From positions 808,501 to 872,500 of the forward strand of contig OX485807.1 in assembly GCA_950295325.1 (NCBI GenBank): a DNA stretch of 64,000 bases, written 5' to 3'. Positions 49,476 through 60,103 of this stretch are shown in pieces. This DNA is from Polytrichum commune (taxonomy: Eukaryota > Streptophyta > Polytrichopsida > Polytrichales > Polytrichaceae). The notes under the pieces were generated by a model. It did no database searches. It was not told where the DNA came from and saw nothing but the letters and a program-made list of their open reading frames with translations. Within the stretch, counting starts at the first letter, position 1, and each line of letters starts with the position of its first letter. The translations under genes were made by a program, and so were the position numbers.

Positions 49476-51434
49476 TGTTGAAAGTTGGGTTGAACCAAAA
49501 GCTAGACCCAACTCTCAACACACAAATCCCGTGAATGGTTTTGCATAAATTAATCAAGATCCGACGTTAATGAGAACTAACTTTATTTAAATGGTTTCTT
49601 GAGGTTCAAAAGTTGGGACTGGGGACCCCATGTGAACCGGCCGAAAGAGTCCAAGTGCCCACAGCTTTTGCAACAACGCAAAGGCAAGGCAAGGCAAGGC
49701 AAGCAATCCAGAATAGGAAGGTGTATTACAGTCAAGGCTTTCCCCTCTCTTTCCTGTTCCCTTTATAGTTCTAGTCCTTTAATAGTTGTGTCCATTTGGA
49801 GCATATACTAGATACCTATCACTCCTAATAAAGATGATATAGTGTTGATGTATTTGGCTGGGGAGAATCGAGGTTTATCTTCACTTTACATGCTCCAGGT
49901 TGTGAATCAAACAGTATTTTGGACTCACCTGATGAGGTAGACTTGTAAGGGTCTCGGTTAAGGCTTCGGTTAGAGTAAGTAATTACCGTGAAGAGAAAGT
50001 AGGTAATGTATGAGGTAGCTAACTTATACGAGAGCGAATCAATCTCACCACCTAGTTAAAACTAAGTAATTAAATAAGATTTATCAAAATAGAAATTCGT
50101 TAATTTTGTTGGACCTTGTTTTTATGAAGAAATTTTAACTCATTCATATCCTTGTTGTTAACGAACTTTCTGCCAATTATTAGCCTTACGTTTTCCTTGA
50201 ATGCTAGCCTCTCATTTTCCCATCTCTTTTATGCAAAGGTGAACCACACGTTTTGAAATTGCAAATTTTTTTATTGATTAAATGATGTGATACTATTATT
50301 TTCAATGTTCAATTTCATGTAAATTATAAAATTCAAATGCAATCATAATATTAATTTTAGTTTAATTAAAATGAAACACAAGTGTTGTGGGCCACGAAAA
50401 TCATAGTGTATCATATTTAGGGTCACATTCAGAGTTTGGAGAAGTGAAGTAAAACTTTGGTATGTCAACCAAGTTAACTCCTCTCTCAAATTAGTCAATA
50501 TTTGGTTAATTGTTACCGGGATGTGTGGGCATACGATCAGTTAGCTAGAATATTAGTAAGTTGATTCTCACTAACGCATATTGTTAAGTAAGTATCCTAA
50601 CTAGGTGGTGCAGGTGGACCCTAACTTGTTGTTTTAATTGAGATGGTGTAGCAAAAGGCAAGATGCATATTAAATATGACTAATTTCAAAATATTAAATT
50701 AAATCAACAATGGTGATCTTGAATGTCACACTAAGAAAGTGAAGGTCGTTGGAGGACATCTAAGGTCCCATCAAAATGTTGGTGTCTAAGTATGAGTTTG
50801 AAAGATTAGGCTAAATTGACAGTGGTGATCATATTGCAAGTTGAAATTAGGCTAACAAGTGGGAGAGAGGGAATTATTGTATACGAGCGTACCCCCATTC
50901 ATCCATCATAAAAGCCATGAAATAGTATGTAGTTCAAAAGTTACTTTTTGAAGTTGATTTGACATCGGTATTTGCTTTAAAGACCTAGAACTACTCTACT
51001 AAAGATGAAATAACAACAACTTTGTTGAGAGTTATGCTCATGTAGGATAATTTCCTCTCTCCTAAACAAGTGAAGCCTATTGACAATGGTACACAAATAA
51101 TTAAAAAAAATGTCCATGGTAGAGGTTATTTAAACATTGGTATCTAAGTATGAGTGCAACCATTGACAGTACCACCCCGACACAAAATCATTGCTGCTTA
51201 CAACACCTCAAATCATAGAATCACCATTGAAAATGACCGGTGGTCAACTATCCCAATCTCTAGAGATATAAGATGATGCTACTTCTATTCTACCAATGCA
51301 GTAGTTGAAAACAAAGCACACTTTGTGTTCACTACAAGCATACGAGAGTCCTAGGCAATTGACATGCATCACTGGAAGATTTGCATTGTTCTTTCATTGA
51401 CGTCGGACGATTGCGTAGGACCCATATGCTAGTA
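49476..51434. other. Spacer without recognised gene
   Basis: AT-rich, with a short AGGCA direct repeat at 49680-49700. A stretch at 50860-51130 resembles parts of 4430-4740. Nothing else was recognised. Confidence 0.45.
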
Positions 51435-51651
51435 CACCATTTATGGTATTTTGTGTCACTTAGTATTCGGAATTATGTGATGCAATGACTTCTTTCTCAT
51501 GAGTTTAATTTTTACTAATGAAAGTTGAATAGGTTGTTTGGACATTATAGAACATAATTGACTTTGTTGGGTAAAATATTTCATTTTTAACAAATAATTA
51601 TAGCATCACATAACTTCAAATAGTAAGTGATACTGAATACCATAAACGATG
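51435..51651. mobile_element. MITE family A copy 4 (TA target site)
   Basis: A 217-bp element. Left end CACCATTTATGGTATTTTGT; the right end read inversely is CATCGTTTATGGTATTCAGT. TA flanks at 51433-51434 and 51652-51653. Confidence 0.82.
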
Positions 51652-51714
51652 TAGTGGTTGGAGTGTCCCCTCTTCAACTTCATTATAGATAAGTTTCCTT
51701 CCCCATTTCAGAAT

Positions 51715-51899
51715 GTAATACTAGACGGTCTCGAGTTTGTCTACCAATTGGATCATCAAGTTGGTATTTACTTCTATCCTATCGAGGCATTACACTCAGT
51801 TACTCTACGGAAGTAGCCCTTTCGACACCATCTTCACGTACTTCTAGTCCCACAAGCCTTTTGGCTTCTTCAACTTCAAAATCAACCTCGTTTCATTGA
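51715..51899 (-). repeat. Repeat family G, half copy, reversed
   Basis: Read on the minus strand it gives TCAATGAAACGAGGTTGATT, AAGAAGCCAAAAGGCTTGTG, a GAAGTACGTGAAGATGGTGT block and CTCGAGACCGTC, matching 48511-48690 in order. Confidence 0.6.
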
Positions 51900-52120
51900 A
51901 AGAACTTGCGTTGAATCAACAGTGGCAAGCATTATTGATGTTGAAACTCGGCTAAGAAAGTGAAGGGTATTTGAAAATAGGTAATGCAAGGCAAGGTAAC
52001 ACTCATCCGATCACTTGGTGTCTGGACTATTATACCGATTCTAGAGAAGGTAACGCCCCACACTGTGGACTTGAGAACTGTTGTTGAAAGACAAACGATA
52101 CATGTGTTTCATGCATTTAC

Positions 52121-52630
52121 ATGGAGGGCGTGAGCTACAGAGCTCCTCATGGGAATCACCATTTCATGTTCACCCTCGTTTTGACTAAAATGGGGACTTC
52201 GATTTTCAATCTTGGCATGAATAGAGCTCAGCTATGGGGCTTTGGTTTTGTCACTACACCATGGCCTACTGAACTTGAAAGGATCAGGGCTCCCAAATAT
52301 ATAAAGTCTAAAGAGTGTTTCAACTATTATCATCAACATCCGCTATTCATATTTCAAATCCTAGCTCCAGTACTCCTACCACAAGCTGCAAGGAGCTTTG
52401 AAGCTACTTCGCATATTGTAATATATAAGCACAGAGCACACGTCTCCAGGGTTTTCATTTCAAATCATGAATCAGCTCAAAATAGATGCACAGTACTCAA
52501 GCTCTTGTTGAAAATTACAAAAATAAAGGAGACTGAAAATCCGTTAGAAGAATTTGAGAGTGTCATTTATAAACCCATCCATGTGGCTATGTTTGGCAAG
52601 AGGCTCCAGAAAACAATTATGATTATATAA
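52121..52630 (+). CDS. Unrecognised 169-codon open reading frame
   Basis: The longest single-exon ATG-initiated frame in the window, 169 codons, stop TAA. The predicted product starts MEGVSYRAPHGNHHFMF, is basic toward its C-terminus and shows no signal peptide, membrane segment or motif I recognise. It sits between repeat family G and the 231-bp tandem duplication. Composition is not clearly coding, and frames of this size can arise by chance in 64 kb. It could be an exon of a non-coding RNA or a lineage-specific gene. Kept only as a candidate. Confidence 0.2.
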   Translation: MEGVSYRAPHGNHHFMFTLVLTKMGTSIFNLGMNRAQLWGFGFVTTPWPTELERIRAPKYIKSKECFNYYHQHPLFIFQILAPVLLPQAARSFEATSHIVIYKHRAHVSRVFISNHESAQNRCTVLKLLLKITKIKETENPLEEFESVIYKPIHVAMFGKRLQKTIMII

Positions 52631-52766
52631 GTTAGTGTTTATTCATGAGAGTGGCAAAAGGGAGCATGTGGGGTGCATGCCCAAGGAGGAAAGTGTAATG
52701 TGATGAATGCTGATGCACGATTCGTTTCCTAATTCCAAACTCGCACTTTACTACTCTGCTTTCTCG

Positions 52767-53228
52767 TGTGTAATAATCAATCAGTTCGTGCTTCGTCCTG
52801 TGTTCAGGTGTGGCTCACATTAAGCCTACTTGCTGGGCTGGCTGGCTGGCTGGCAGGCAATCCTAAAGTGTTGAATTGAATCGACTTGAATGCTGATGAT
52901 TATGCTAACAATCCAAACTCTCAAACCGCGCCTGCGGTGTGAGTTCAAACACCCTGGTGCTTCCAATCAGCGGCCAACCACAGTTCCGTGGTTTGTATGT
53001 GTAATAATCAATCAGTTCGTGCTTCGTCCTGTGTTCAGGTGTGGCTCACATTAAGCCTACTTGCTGGGCTGGCTGGCTGGCTGGCAGGCAATCCTAAAGT
53101 GTTGAATTGAATCGACTTGAATGCTGATGATTATGCTAACAATCCAAACTCTCAAACCGCGCCTGCGGTGTGAGTTCAAACACCCTGGTGCTTCCAATCA
53201 GCGGCCAACCACAGTTCCGTGGTTTGTA
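52767..53228. repeat. Perfect 231-bp direct tandem duplication
   Basis: Copies 52767-52997 and 52998-53228 appear identical base for base by eye, including a GGCTGGCTGGCTGGC run and ACCGCGCCTGCGGTGTG. Identity over 231 bp in non-coding DNA means a very recent event or an assembly artefact. Confidence 0.93.
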
Positions 53229-54489
53229 TGTAGTTGCTTTGCAGCAGTTGTAAACTGTTTATCTATTTATTTTTAGTTCTAATGAAGAAGGAAAAGGTTT
53301 CATCATCCCCAACGTTGCGAAAGTGGTGCTCCATGTAGTTCTGATTTAGATATGTCGAAGAGTCAGGGAAAAAGTCTTGCAGTTCATCACACATGAATGT
53401 GAAAATGCCCATAATTAGCAGAACTTTCGACGTATGTGAATTGTGGAGAACTTGCCGACTTGAATTTACAGAGGTGTGTAACGCTGTTAAGATCCAGGTA
53501 TGCTAACCCTTTCGCCAAAACGGATGATTTAGGCAAGTTAGCATAAGGTCAACAACACCTAGTTAAGCTATACTTAACCTTAATATGGATGGAATTGGTC
53601 CATTCTTCTTGTTTGCAATGGCTTTTGATTCTTCGTCTAGGGTCGGCCTCGTGAAGACATGTGACAAACATTCAAGGTACTCAAAAAAAAAATTTAAAAT
53701 GTCTAATCCAAAGTAGTGGAAGGTTAGACAACAATTGGACAACACAATTTTGTGCTTCTCTATATGTTTACGTTCTTGTGTAATTAGCAATCTTGTTTGA
53801 GTCCAAGATAAGTAATCTTGTTTGAGGTGCTCCACATTATTCGTCATTGATAATTATTGTAGTTAGGTTTTTGCTATCACTTAAACTAACCCAAGGACAA
53901 CAACGTAGGGTACAAGGTCTCAAGGAAGATTGAGCTAGTGTCTAAGGATTAATGTCAACATTGGATTAAGGTTTCTAACAACAATGTATATATTTTTACT
54001 CTTTCATTCTTTCTTAATAAAGCTTAATTCACACTCTTATGGACCATTGCTTCTTTCTTAGTCGTGTGTGATTTTGTTGTATGTATGTGGACCTTTATCA
54101 CTTTAAATCTATTCATTATAGCAGTCGTAAAGTTCAAAAGCTTGGCAAGTAGTCAACGACTCATGGTCAAGATAAAGTTTGGGGTAACCTCGTGGTCTTT
54201 GATTGCCATGAATTATGCTTGTGACAATCTAAAAGTTAAGTTCTCTTAATCAACCTACAAGCATCATGCAAATCTTCACAACTTCCTTTTGACCTTTCAC
54301 TATAATTTTTAGCATGTTATAATTATGGACTTGGACTTAGTCCAATTTTATTCAAATACCGGATGTATGGTTTATATGGTTTAAATGGAACTAAATAAAA
54401 AAAAATCTTGGACTTATGTTTCTAACTTTTTGTTTGACCTAATTTTCAACACAAGTTCCGAGCCTCACCTCCACAAAATGTTGTAACAT
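53229..54489. other. Spacer without recognised gene
   Basis: AT-rich sequence. The largest frame (53563-53847, minus, 94 codons) shows no motif. Nothing else was recognised. Confidence 0.45.
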
Positions 54490-54655
54490 AGACCTCCGGG
54501 TCATACTTGGGACTTGGGACTTAGGACTTGGGAGACAATGTGAAGTGGTAAGTCCCTACTTCCATGCTCTTAACAGTTGAGATTGCATGGATCAACATGA
54601 AATGAAATGGGACTTAGGACTTGGGACCCCACGTGATCCAACCCTTATATTTTCA
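54490..54655 (-). repeat. Repeat F, second copy, reversed
   Basis: Contains ACTTGGGACTTGGGACTTAG, GACAATGTGAAGTGGTAAGT and GACTTAGGACTTGGGACC, ending GATCCAACCCTT; this is the inverse of 48691-48883. Confidence 0.55.
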
Positions 54656-54724
54656 TGGTCATGGCTCTTGGTTTGTGTGTAAAGCAACCCTTACCTTACA
54701 ACAAGCCTCATCGTGGAGGCATCT

Positions 54725-54848
54725 TGATATCTTCCGGTTCTCTTCATTAATTCGATGTATATTCTCTAGATTCCTCTAAAACGATGGGTACTTTTCCTGA
54801 AGTCTTGAACTTGAACCAGTTGTTTCTCAAACTCAACCAGTTCATCTG
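54725..54848 (-). repeat. Dispersed repeat H, copy 2
   Basis: The reverse complement reads CAGATGAACTGGTTGAGTTT, TTCAGGAAAAGTACCCATCG, TTTTAGAGGAATCTAGAGAA and AGAACCGGAAG, paralleling 20050-20200. Confidence 0.6.
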
Positions 54849-54851
54849 CAA

Positions 54852-55246
54852 CTACACTAAATATCACATTTAGTATCACAAACGGTATTTGTCTTGCTCA
54901 ATACTAATTGTAAACCGCGGTACAGTGCCGCCAACCCTAAATGTTAACCCAACATTATTTGTCATTCCTTGTAAAATTTTGGGGGATCATAGAATTACAG
55001 TGCTGCAGTTACTGTCACTACCTAAGTGATGTTTTCCCATCCAAATTTCAATCATCCACGACAATATTTCATCACAAGCCACTCAGAAGAGAAGGCAGGG
55101 TGTGGGCCAACGGATGAACTCATCCACTACCCACGACAGAATTCGTTCACTCATTCATAACAAGTGTCATCCGGAAAGTTACCACGGTGCCACAAAACGC
55201 CATATGGCACTCAACAAATAACAACATACTTAATTATTTAGTGTAG
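54852..55246. mobile_element. MITE family M copy 2 (CAA target duplication)
   Basis: Begins CTACACTAAATATCACATTT and ends with the inverse of CTACACTAAATAATTAAG; 395 bp. CAA is present on both sides (54849-54851 and 55247-55249), giving a clean 3-bp target duplication. A 3-bp duplication with CACTA near the tip would suit CACTA-type or PIF-type elements; superfamily left open. Confidence 0.8.
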
Positions 55247-55249
55247 CAA

Positions 55250-55860
55250 GCCGGTCCTCACCCCGCTCATTGCGTTGGGCCCACGGAAATAGGGGCTCCA
55301 CCCAAACTGGGCGAGGGGGCGAGGCACAGGTGTCGGTGGCAAAAGCCAAGCAAGGCCGCCCGCCCCATCGCCACGCCAAGCCCAGCCAATTAAGCTAAGC
55401 ACCGGCATTATAGCCCAGGCACAGCTTTACAAGGCCACTGCAGCAGCAGGGACCCCTGTCCTCGTCATCACTGCTTGATGAGGAGGAGCGAGCATGCGTG
55501 AGAGTAAACACAAGAAATGAATAGGTGGGGTGCATACCAAAAGCTAGCCCTGAGGGGTGCCTATATTTGATAACCCTGCCTGCATCTCCACCCGCCGTCT
55601 ACGATAGCCCCCGGGCCTGCATGCGCTTTGTTGAACGTCCGGAGGGAATTGGGTGGCGGCCTTCACACGACCCTCTGGCCCCGCCCCGCCCTATTTATTC
55701 AGCGCCCTGGAAACGACGCCACGTGTCCTCACCGCACTCACTCCCACGCCTGCCCCAGCGCCCTCTGCGCTTCGCTCTTGGACCAGGCTAGGCTAATTAA
55801 GAGGACACGCGCCTACGACGCTGCTTCATAGCTGGCCGTGTCACTAAGTCTACCAGGTGG
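55250..55860. other. GC-rich island without a recognised gene
   Basis: Markedly GC-richer than its surroundings (GCCCCGCCCCGCCC, GGGCGAGGGGGCGAGG). The plus-strand frame 55525-55791 has no recognisable motif and no splice partners were seen. It holds a promoter-like cluster on the minus strand, listed separately. Confidence 0.5.
55689..55726 (-). promoter_or_regulatory. ABRE/G-box plus TATA-like cluster
   Basis: On the minus strand, ACACGTGGC (55726-55718), a full match to the ABA-responsive element core, lies about 18 bp upstream of GAATAAATAGGG (55700-55689), a TATA-like sequence. The order and orientation suit a minus-strand promoter, but no open reading frame that I can recognise follows. 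Confidence 0.35.
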
Positions 55861-55983
55861 TTACCAGGTGGTAGAAGTTACCAGCCTGCGCGATCGTCGT
55901 GAGTCCGCATAGGGAAAACTGGGGTTAAAGCTAAAGCTTTGGTGGTTGGGTCTCCATTACATGGCTGCCTTGTTTCCTTGCTA

Positions 55984-56945
55984 CAGCGTGCATGGTATTT
56001 AGGGCCATGAGCCAAGAGCCAAGAGCCAAGAGCCGTGACCATGAAATTGTGAGAGCCCAAAAGAAAGTGTCCAAAGGCCGCCCCGAGACACCTCCAAAAT
56101 CATGTAGTGTGGTCACGGATCCTCAAGTGTAGTGTGAAGCCATATGTGACCGGGCCCTCAACCAAATGCTATTTCAATGAATTTCTATTCATGCGGGTCC
56201 TCACGCATGATAAAATAAAATAAACCAATGGTTGTGAGCGTCCGAAGTGCCATGGTCTCCCGATTTTGTGTTAGGCGTAGTACCTCCAAGAGGTGGTTTT
56301 GGAATAGAGTCCAAGTGACTATGAAACACGGTCCATCCAATGCCTTGTAGAAATCCACGTAGACTTTACATCCATCTTGCATTCACATACTCCGCCGGCC
56401 CCTCAAGCATAGTGTGAAGTGAACTTCGACCGGCTCCGCCTTTTCCACCAATGAGAGTGCTTGAAGTGTAATGGTCACGGGCTCTCAGTCTCGTGTGTGA
56501 AGTGGCCCTTAGTGTAACGCATACTATTTGTGAAGGGCCTAAGAAGTTTCAAAGTGTCACGGCCGCTGATCGGCAATACAATTACTATTCATTAGCATAA
56601 CTAACTTCTTAAAGTGGAGAGTTATTTATATTGTGACGTTTACCGCATCACATTGGGATATTTGAGATGATAGTTTTGCGTTCTAGGATGCAAGGGGAAG
56701 ATATGATTGAGCATACTAAAGGCAAGTGTTGTTTGTGTACATTTGTAGTCGGCTTATAGACCATTATGAAATATGGGCATACACCTCATAATATTGTTGA
56801 ACATACACGTGCCAAGGTATTAGTAAGCACACTTGAACGCTAAGTGGCATGAGGTGACACTAGTAGTGGAGTTGTTGATCATTAGTAATGTAACCTAGCA
56901 TACACCTCAAAACAAGGTAAGTGACACTAAGTACCATAAACAATG
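55984..56945. mobile_element. MITE family C copy, split by MITE E (TA target site)
   Basis: The left tip CAGCGTGCATGGTATTTA (55984-56001) is cut off from the rest by the E element, and the remainder resumes GTGTAACGCATACTATTTGT. Without the insert the order matches 59298-59764 throughout (AAGGGCCTA, TTTCAAAGTGTCA, TTTTGCGTT.TA, GCATACACCTCA). TA flanks at 55982-55983 and 56946-56947. Confidence 0.82.
56002..56508. mobile_element. Tourist/PIF-Harbinger-like MITE E copy 2, nested (TTA target site)
   Basis: TTA at 55999-56001 and 56509-56511 bracket a 507-bp element. The right end is TGTGTGAAGTGGCCC as in copy 1; the left end is GGGCCATGAGCCAAGAGCC, a shortened form of copy 1. It also has an AGAGCCA triplication (56011-56034). 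It lies inside the terminal repeat of the family C element. Confidence 0.83.
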
Positions 56946-56947
56946 TA

Positions 56948-57290
56948 CCCCACTTCTCCTAGGATGGGAAATATGTGATTAAGAACAAGATGCAGTTTGT
57001 GAGTCCAAACCAATGCCATGACCATTGTTCTCATAGATTTTGGAGCTCATATGGATATCTAATTCATTACCAAAGTGAAGATTATTGTGTTCCTTAAATG
57101 GTCATATAGCCTCCCCCCCCCCCAAATCATGTTGAGTATCAGATCTAACATGATTATCATATTTTGAAAATATAATCCAATCATTTTTTAACATGAAATA
57201 TCCTTTTGGTATCCGCCTAACTACATACCACTTGAATTAGGTGAACTATTCAGATACGTAGCCAAATTGGGCATGTCTACCTTAACTTGC
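56948..57290. repeat. Dispersed repeat family D, copy 6
   Basis: CCCACTTCTCCTAGGATGGG, TTCATTACCAAAGTGAAGAT, TTAAATGGTCATATAGCC followed by an 11-C run, and ACTACATACCACTTGAAT. The family C element appears to have inserted near its left end, since the D-like sequence resumes right at its border. Confidence 0.68.
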
Positions 57291-57806
57291 ATTTTGGTAA
57301 GATATTACAAACCTTAGCACTTGGGGCCAAACATATTTAGTTTCACAAAACCTACCAAGGGGGGACAACAAAAACTTGTGCTCTATAAGTTTGTTGGTGA
57401 CCTCTAAGTTTGCTAGTCCCAAGTCAAGCTCATTAGACACTAATGTGAGGACTTTGACTCTGGTTTAGGTTGGTTTTTCTTCAAATAAAAACAAGGGGCT
57501 TTCCAATAGTCATAAGTGTTTTCATCCTCACCCCTCGCACAGGTCCATCTCGATCATTCTTGTAACAAAATAACAAATAAAGGGGCTAACAAAATAGGTT
57601 ACAAACACTTGCAACAACTCAATGGAGTTAAATGTACCTATTGAAGTTATCCCTAGATGAAGGCTCACTCATCGTATGAAGTACTGTGTTTTATCCTTAT
57701 CCACCAAAATGTCTAGGGTTTTGAGAGCCCAAAGTGTTTTCGGCATTGTTTTCATCAAGTTTTGATGAGCAACAATCCTATCATGCCTTTTTTTCAACGC
57801 TTGAAG

Positions 57807-57830
57807 TTGTTGTTGTTGTTGTTGTTGTTG
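57807..57830. repeat. (TTG)8 microsatellite
   Basis: Eight uninterrupted TTG triplets in spacer DNA. Confidence 0.9.
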
Positions 57831-58355
57831 CATCATTGAGAATGATTCTCAAAGTTGTAACCTCAAGTTTCATAGCACCTTAGAGCATGCACTGGTTTTT
57901 GAAGTATGCATGGCAAATGATTATGGATTCATGAATTATTTTTTATCACTCAATAAAATTTCATCCCTCACAAATTTTGAGATTTGACTAAATAGTGCAT
58001 GTTTTGGGACTTGGTACCACACGCACTAAATGGGATAATGGGTGTACTATTGTATGGTTGGGGTGACCTAACACATACATTGGTTCCTTTGTTGGATTCA
58101 TGACTACAACCCTACCTCCAAGGAACTAGTGCAAGGGTTGGTTCGCCCTCCCCCTATTGTATGGGTGGTCCCAATGTAGGAGTAAAATTGGTTTCCTATA
58201 AACATGGTGTTCCACTATTCCAGTCTCCTTTGATAGGATTTTTTTAAACAATACAACTTCCTGCATGTGTCACCTTCAACAATACAAAATGGTAGGTTAA
58301 TATCGTTCATAATTGATTGTATGAGTTTGTGAACACTATATTCTTTGTCCATAAT

Positions 58356-58507
58356 GTACATAACATTACTCAGTTATTGAGTTGTGTTCATGGGCCCAAT
58401 AGTAGATTTGAGAATAAAGACCTCGGATACGGGAATCCGAGTGCTTGATATTGAATATGAGGTTAGGGCAGCTGAACACAACTCATTAGCTAGGTAATGT
58501 TATGTAC
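58356..58507. repeat. Foldback: 35-bp arms with an 82-bp structured loop
   Basis: Arm 58356-58390 (GTACATAACATTAC...GAGTTGTGTTCA) pairs with 58473-58507, 31 of 35 positions complementary, with the mismatches clustered in the middle. The loop itself contains CTCGGAT-ACGGGA-ATCCGAG, a perfect 7-bp stem. Confidence 0.75.
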
Positions 58508-58613
58508 TTAAGTCTTACGATCTTACATGTTTTTTTGCTTGCGCATGGCTCACTTCCCCACTTATTTAACTGCTTGTAACATGGTAGATTCACAAACCTT
58601 GTTAAATTTATAA

Positions 58614-58985
58614 CTACACTAAATATCCCAATGAGTGCGTGTGGTACTAATTCCCGAAATATGCGCTATTTGGCCAAGTCTCAAAATTAGTGAGGGTTGT
58701 ACATGCTCATTTACCATACATGATAAGAAACTAGTGTGTGCTCTAAGGTGCTTGTAGAGTAATATCAAACTTATATGCAAACACATGTTTGTCATAGAAT
58801 AGTGTTAGGATGAATAATGCCGGTACTTTCAGTGAATAATGCCAAGATGAATAGTGATTCTTATATCTTTTGTTGGAACTAATTTCATAGCTTAAAGAAA
58901 TTTAGTATCACCTTCAATAATTTCCCACACTCACTATTAGCCCTCCGTCACTAATTGGGATAATCAATGTGCTAATAAATGGATA
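58614..58985. mobile_element. MITE family B, copy without nested insert
   Basis: Begins CTACACTAAATATCCCAATG, then GTGTGGTACTAATTCCCG. The right part CACACTCACTATTAGCCCTC..TAATTGGGATAAT is its inverse counterpart. It matches 36820-37349 in order and keeps the uninterrupted site GAACTAATTTCATAG. The right border is degenerate. A fragment of the same left end occurs at about 22345-22400. Confidence 0.65.
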
Positions 58986-59297
58986 TAATCAGTGTGCTAA
59001 TCATTCATGAGTGGGTGAACTCATTTTCTATAAATATGGTTTTCATTATTTTAGCCTCCCTAAACTTGTTTCTTGCCAAATTCCTTGCATGTTCTACCCT
59101 CAAACACACATAATAATAAGTCCATGCTGAACTTGATATTCAGCAATTCTAGCAACAATCCTTGGTAACTTAGTTGGCAATGTCCAAGTGAATCTTTGAT
59201 CACTCCTTCACTGATGTCTGAATAAAAAGAGCACATGGTAACTTCAATCAGTGAGACTATTTGTTCTGGCTCACAAAAAACCATGTTTGTAGAACTG

Positions 59298-59764
59298 CAC
59301 CGTTTAGGGTATTTAGTGTTACGGACACTATTAGCGAAGGGCCTAAACTAGATGCCTAGGGGTTTCAAAGTGTCATGCCTGCTAATTGTCGATATGATCT
59401 CATTTGTCAACATACGTAGTTTTTTAAATTGAAATTTTATCTACGTTATGACACTTAGAGTAGCAAATTGGGATCCTTTAGATGATAGCCTTGCGTTTTA
59501 ATATGCAAAGGGGAGATATTTATGAGTGTACAAATGGCAAGTGTCATTTGTATACACGTTAATCAACTTGTGAAGCATTATGTAACATAGGCATGCACTT
59601 CATAACATTATTGAACATACTCATGCCAAGATTTTAGTAAGGTCATTTGAATGCCAAGTATCGTGAGGTGACACTTATGGTGAAGTCATCAATGTAACTT
59701 AGCATACGCCTCAAATTAGGGTAAGTGACACTATTTCGCATGTGACACTATACCATAAACGGTG
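59298..59764. mobile_element. MITE family C, intact copy
   Basis: A 467-bp element. Left end CACCGTTTAGGGTATTTAGT; right end read inversely CACCGTTTATGGTATAGTGT. The right flank is TA and the left flank TG, so one target copy appears mutated. The ends are related to family A. Confidence 0.78.
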
Positions 59765-60103
59765 TACATTGTGTGGGTAGATGAATAGTGTGACTTACCA
59801 AAAGCAACCCCCTGTAGTACTATGACCCACAATGTACACCATCACACAAAGAAAATAGTGTCCAACCCTACATATGCTTGTCATGCCTGTATGCACCTCC
59901 TTCGCCTAGGTTGGTGATCTTTTAGATTCACACTATTTTTAGTCAATAGAAATAGAAAAAAATACAAAATGGACCTTTGCGGATAAATATTATGGGGTGG
60001 TCAATAAAGTGCATACATTGTACTAACCCTAATGTTTCTATGTGGAAAAGAACTCAATAGCATGGTCCACAATATTTACCGTAATCATCAACGTACTATA
60101 GTA

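Noticed and set aside
55525..55791. 88-codon frame in the GC island
   Set aside because: High GC lengthens chance frames; Pro/Arg-rich composition without any recognised domain.
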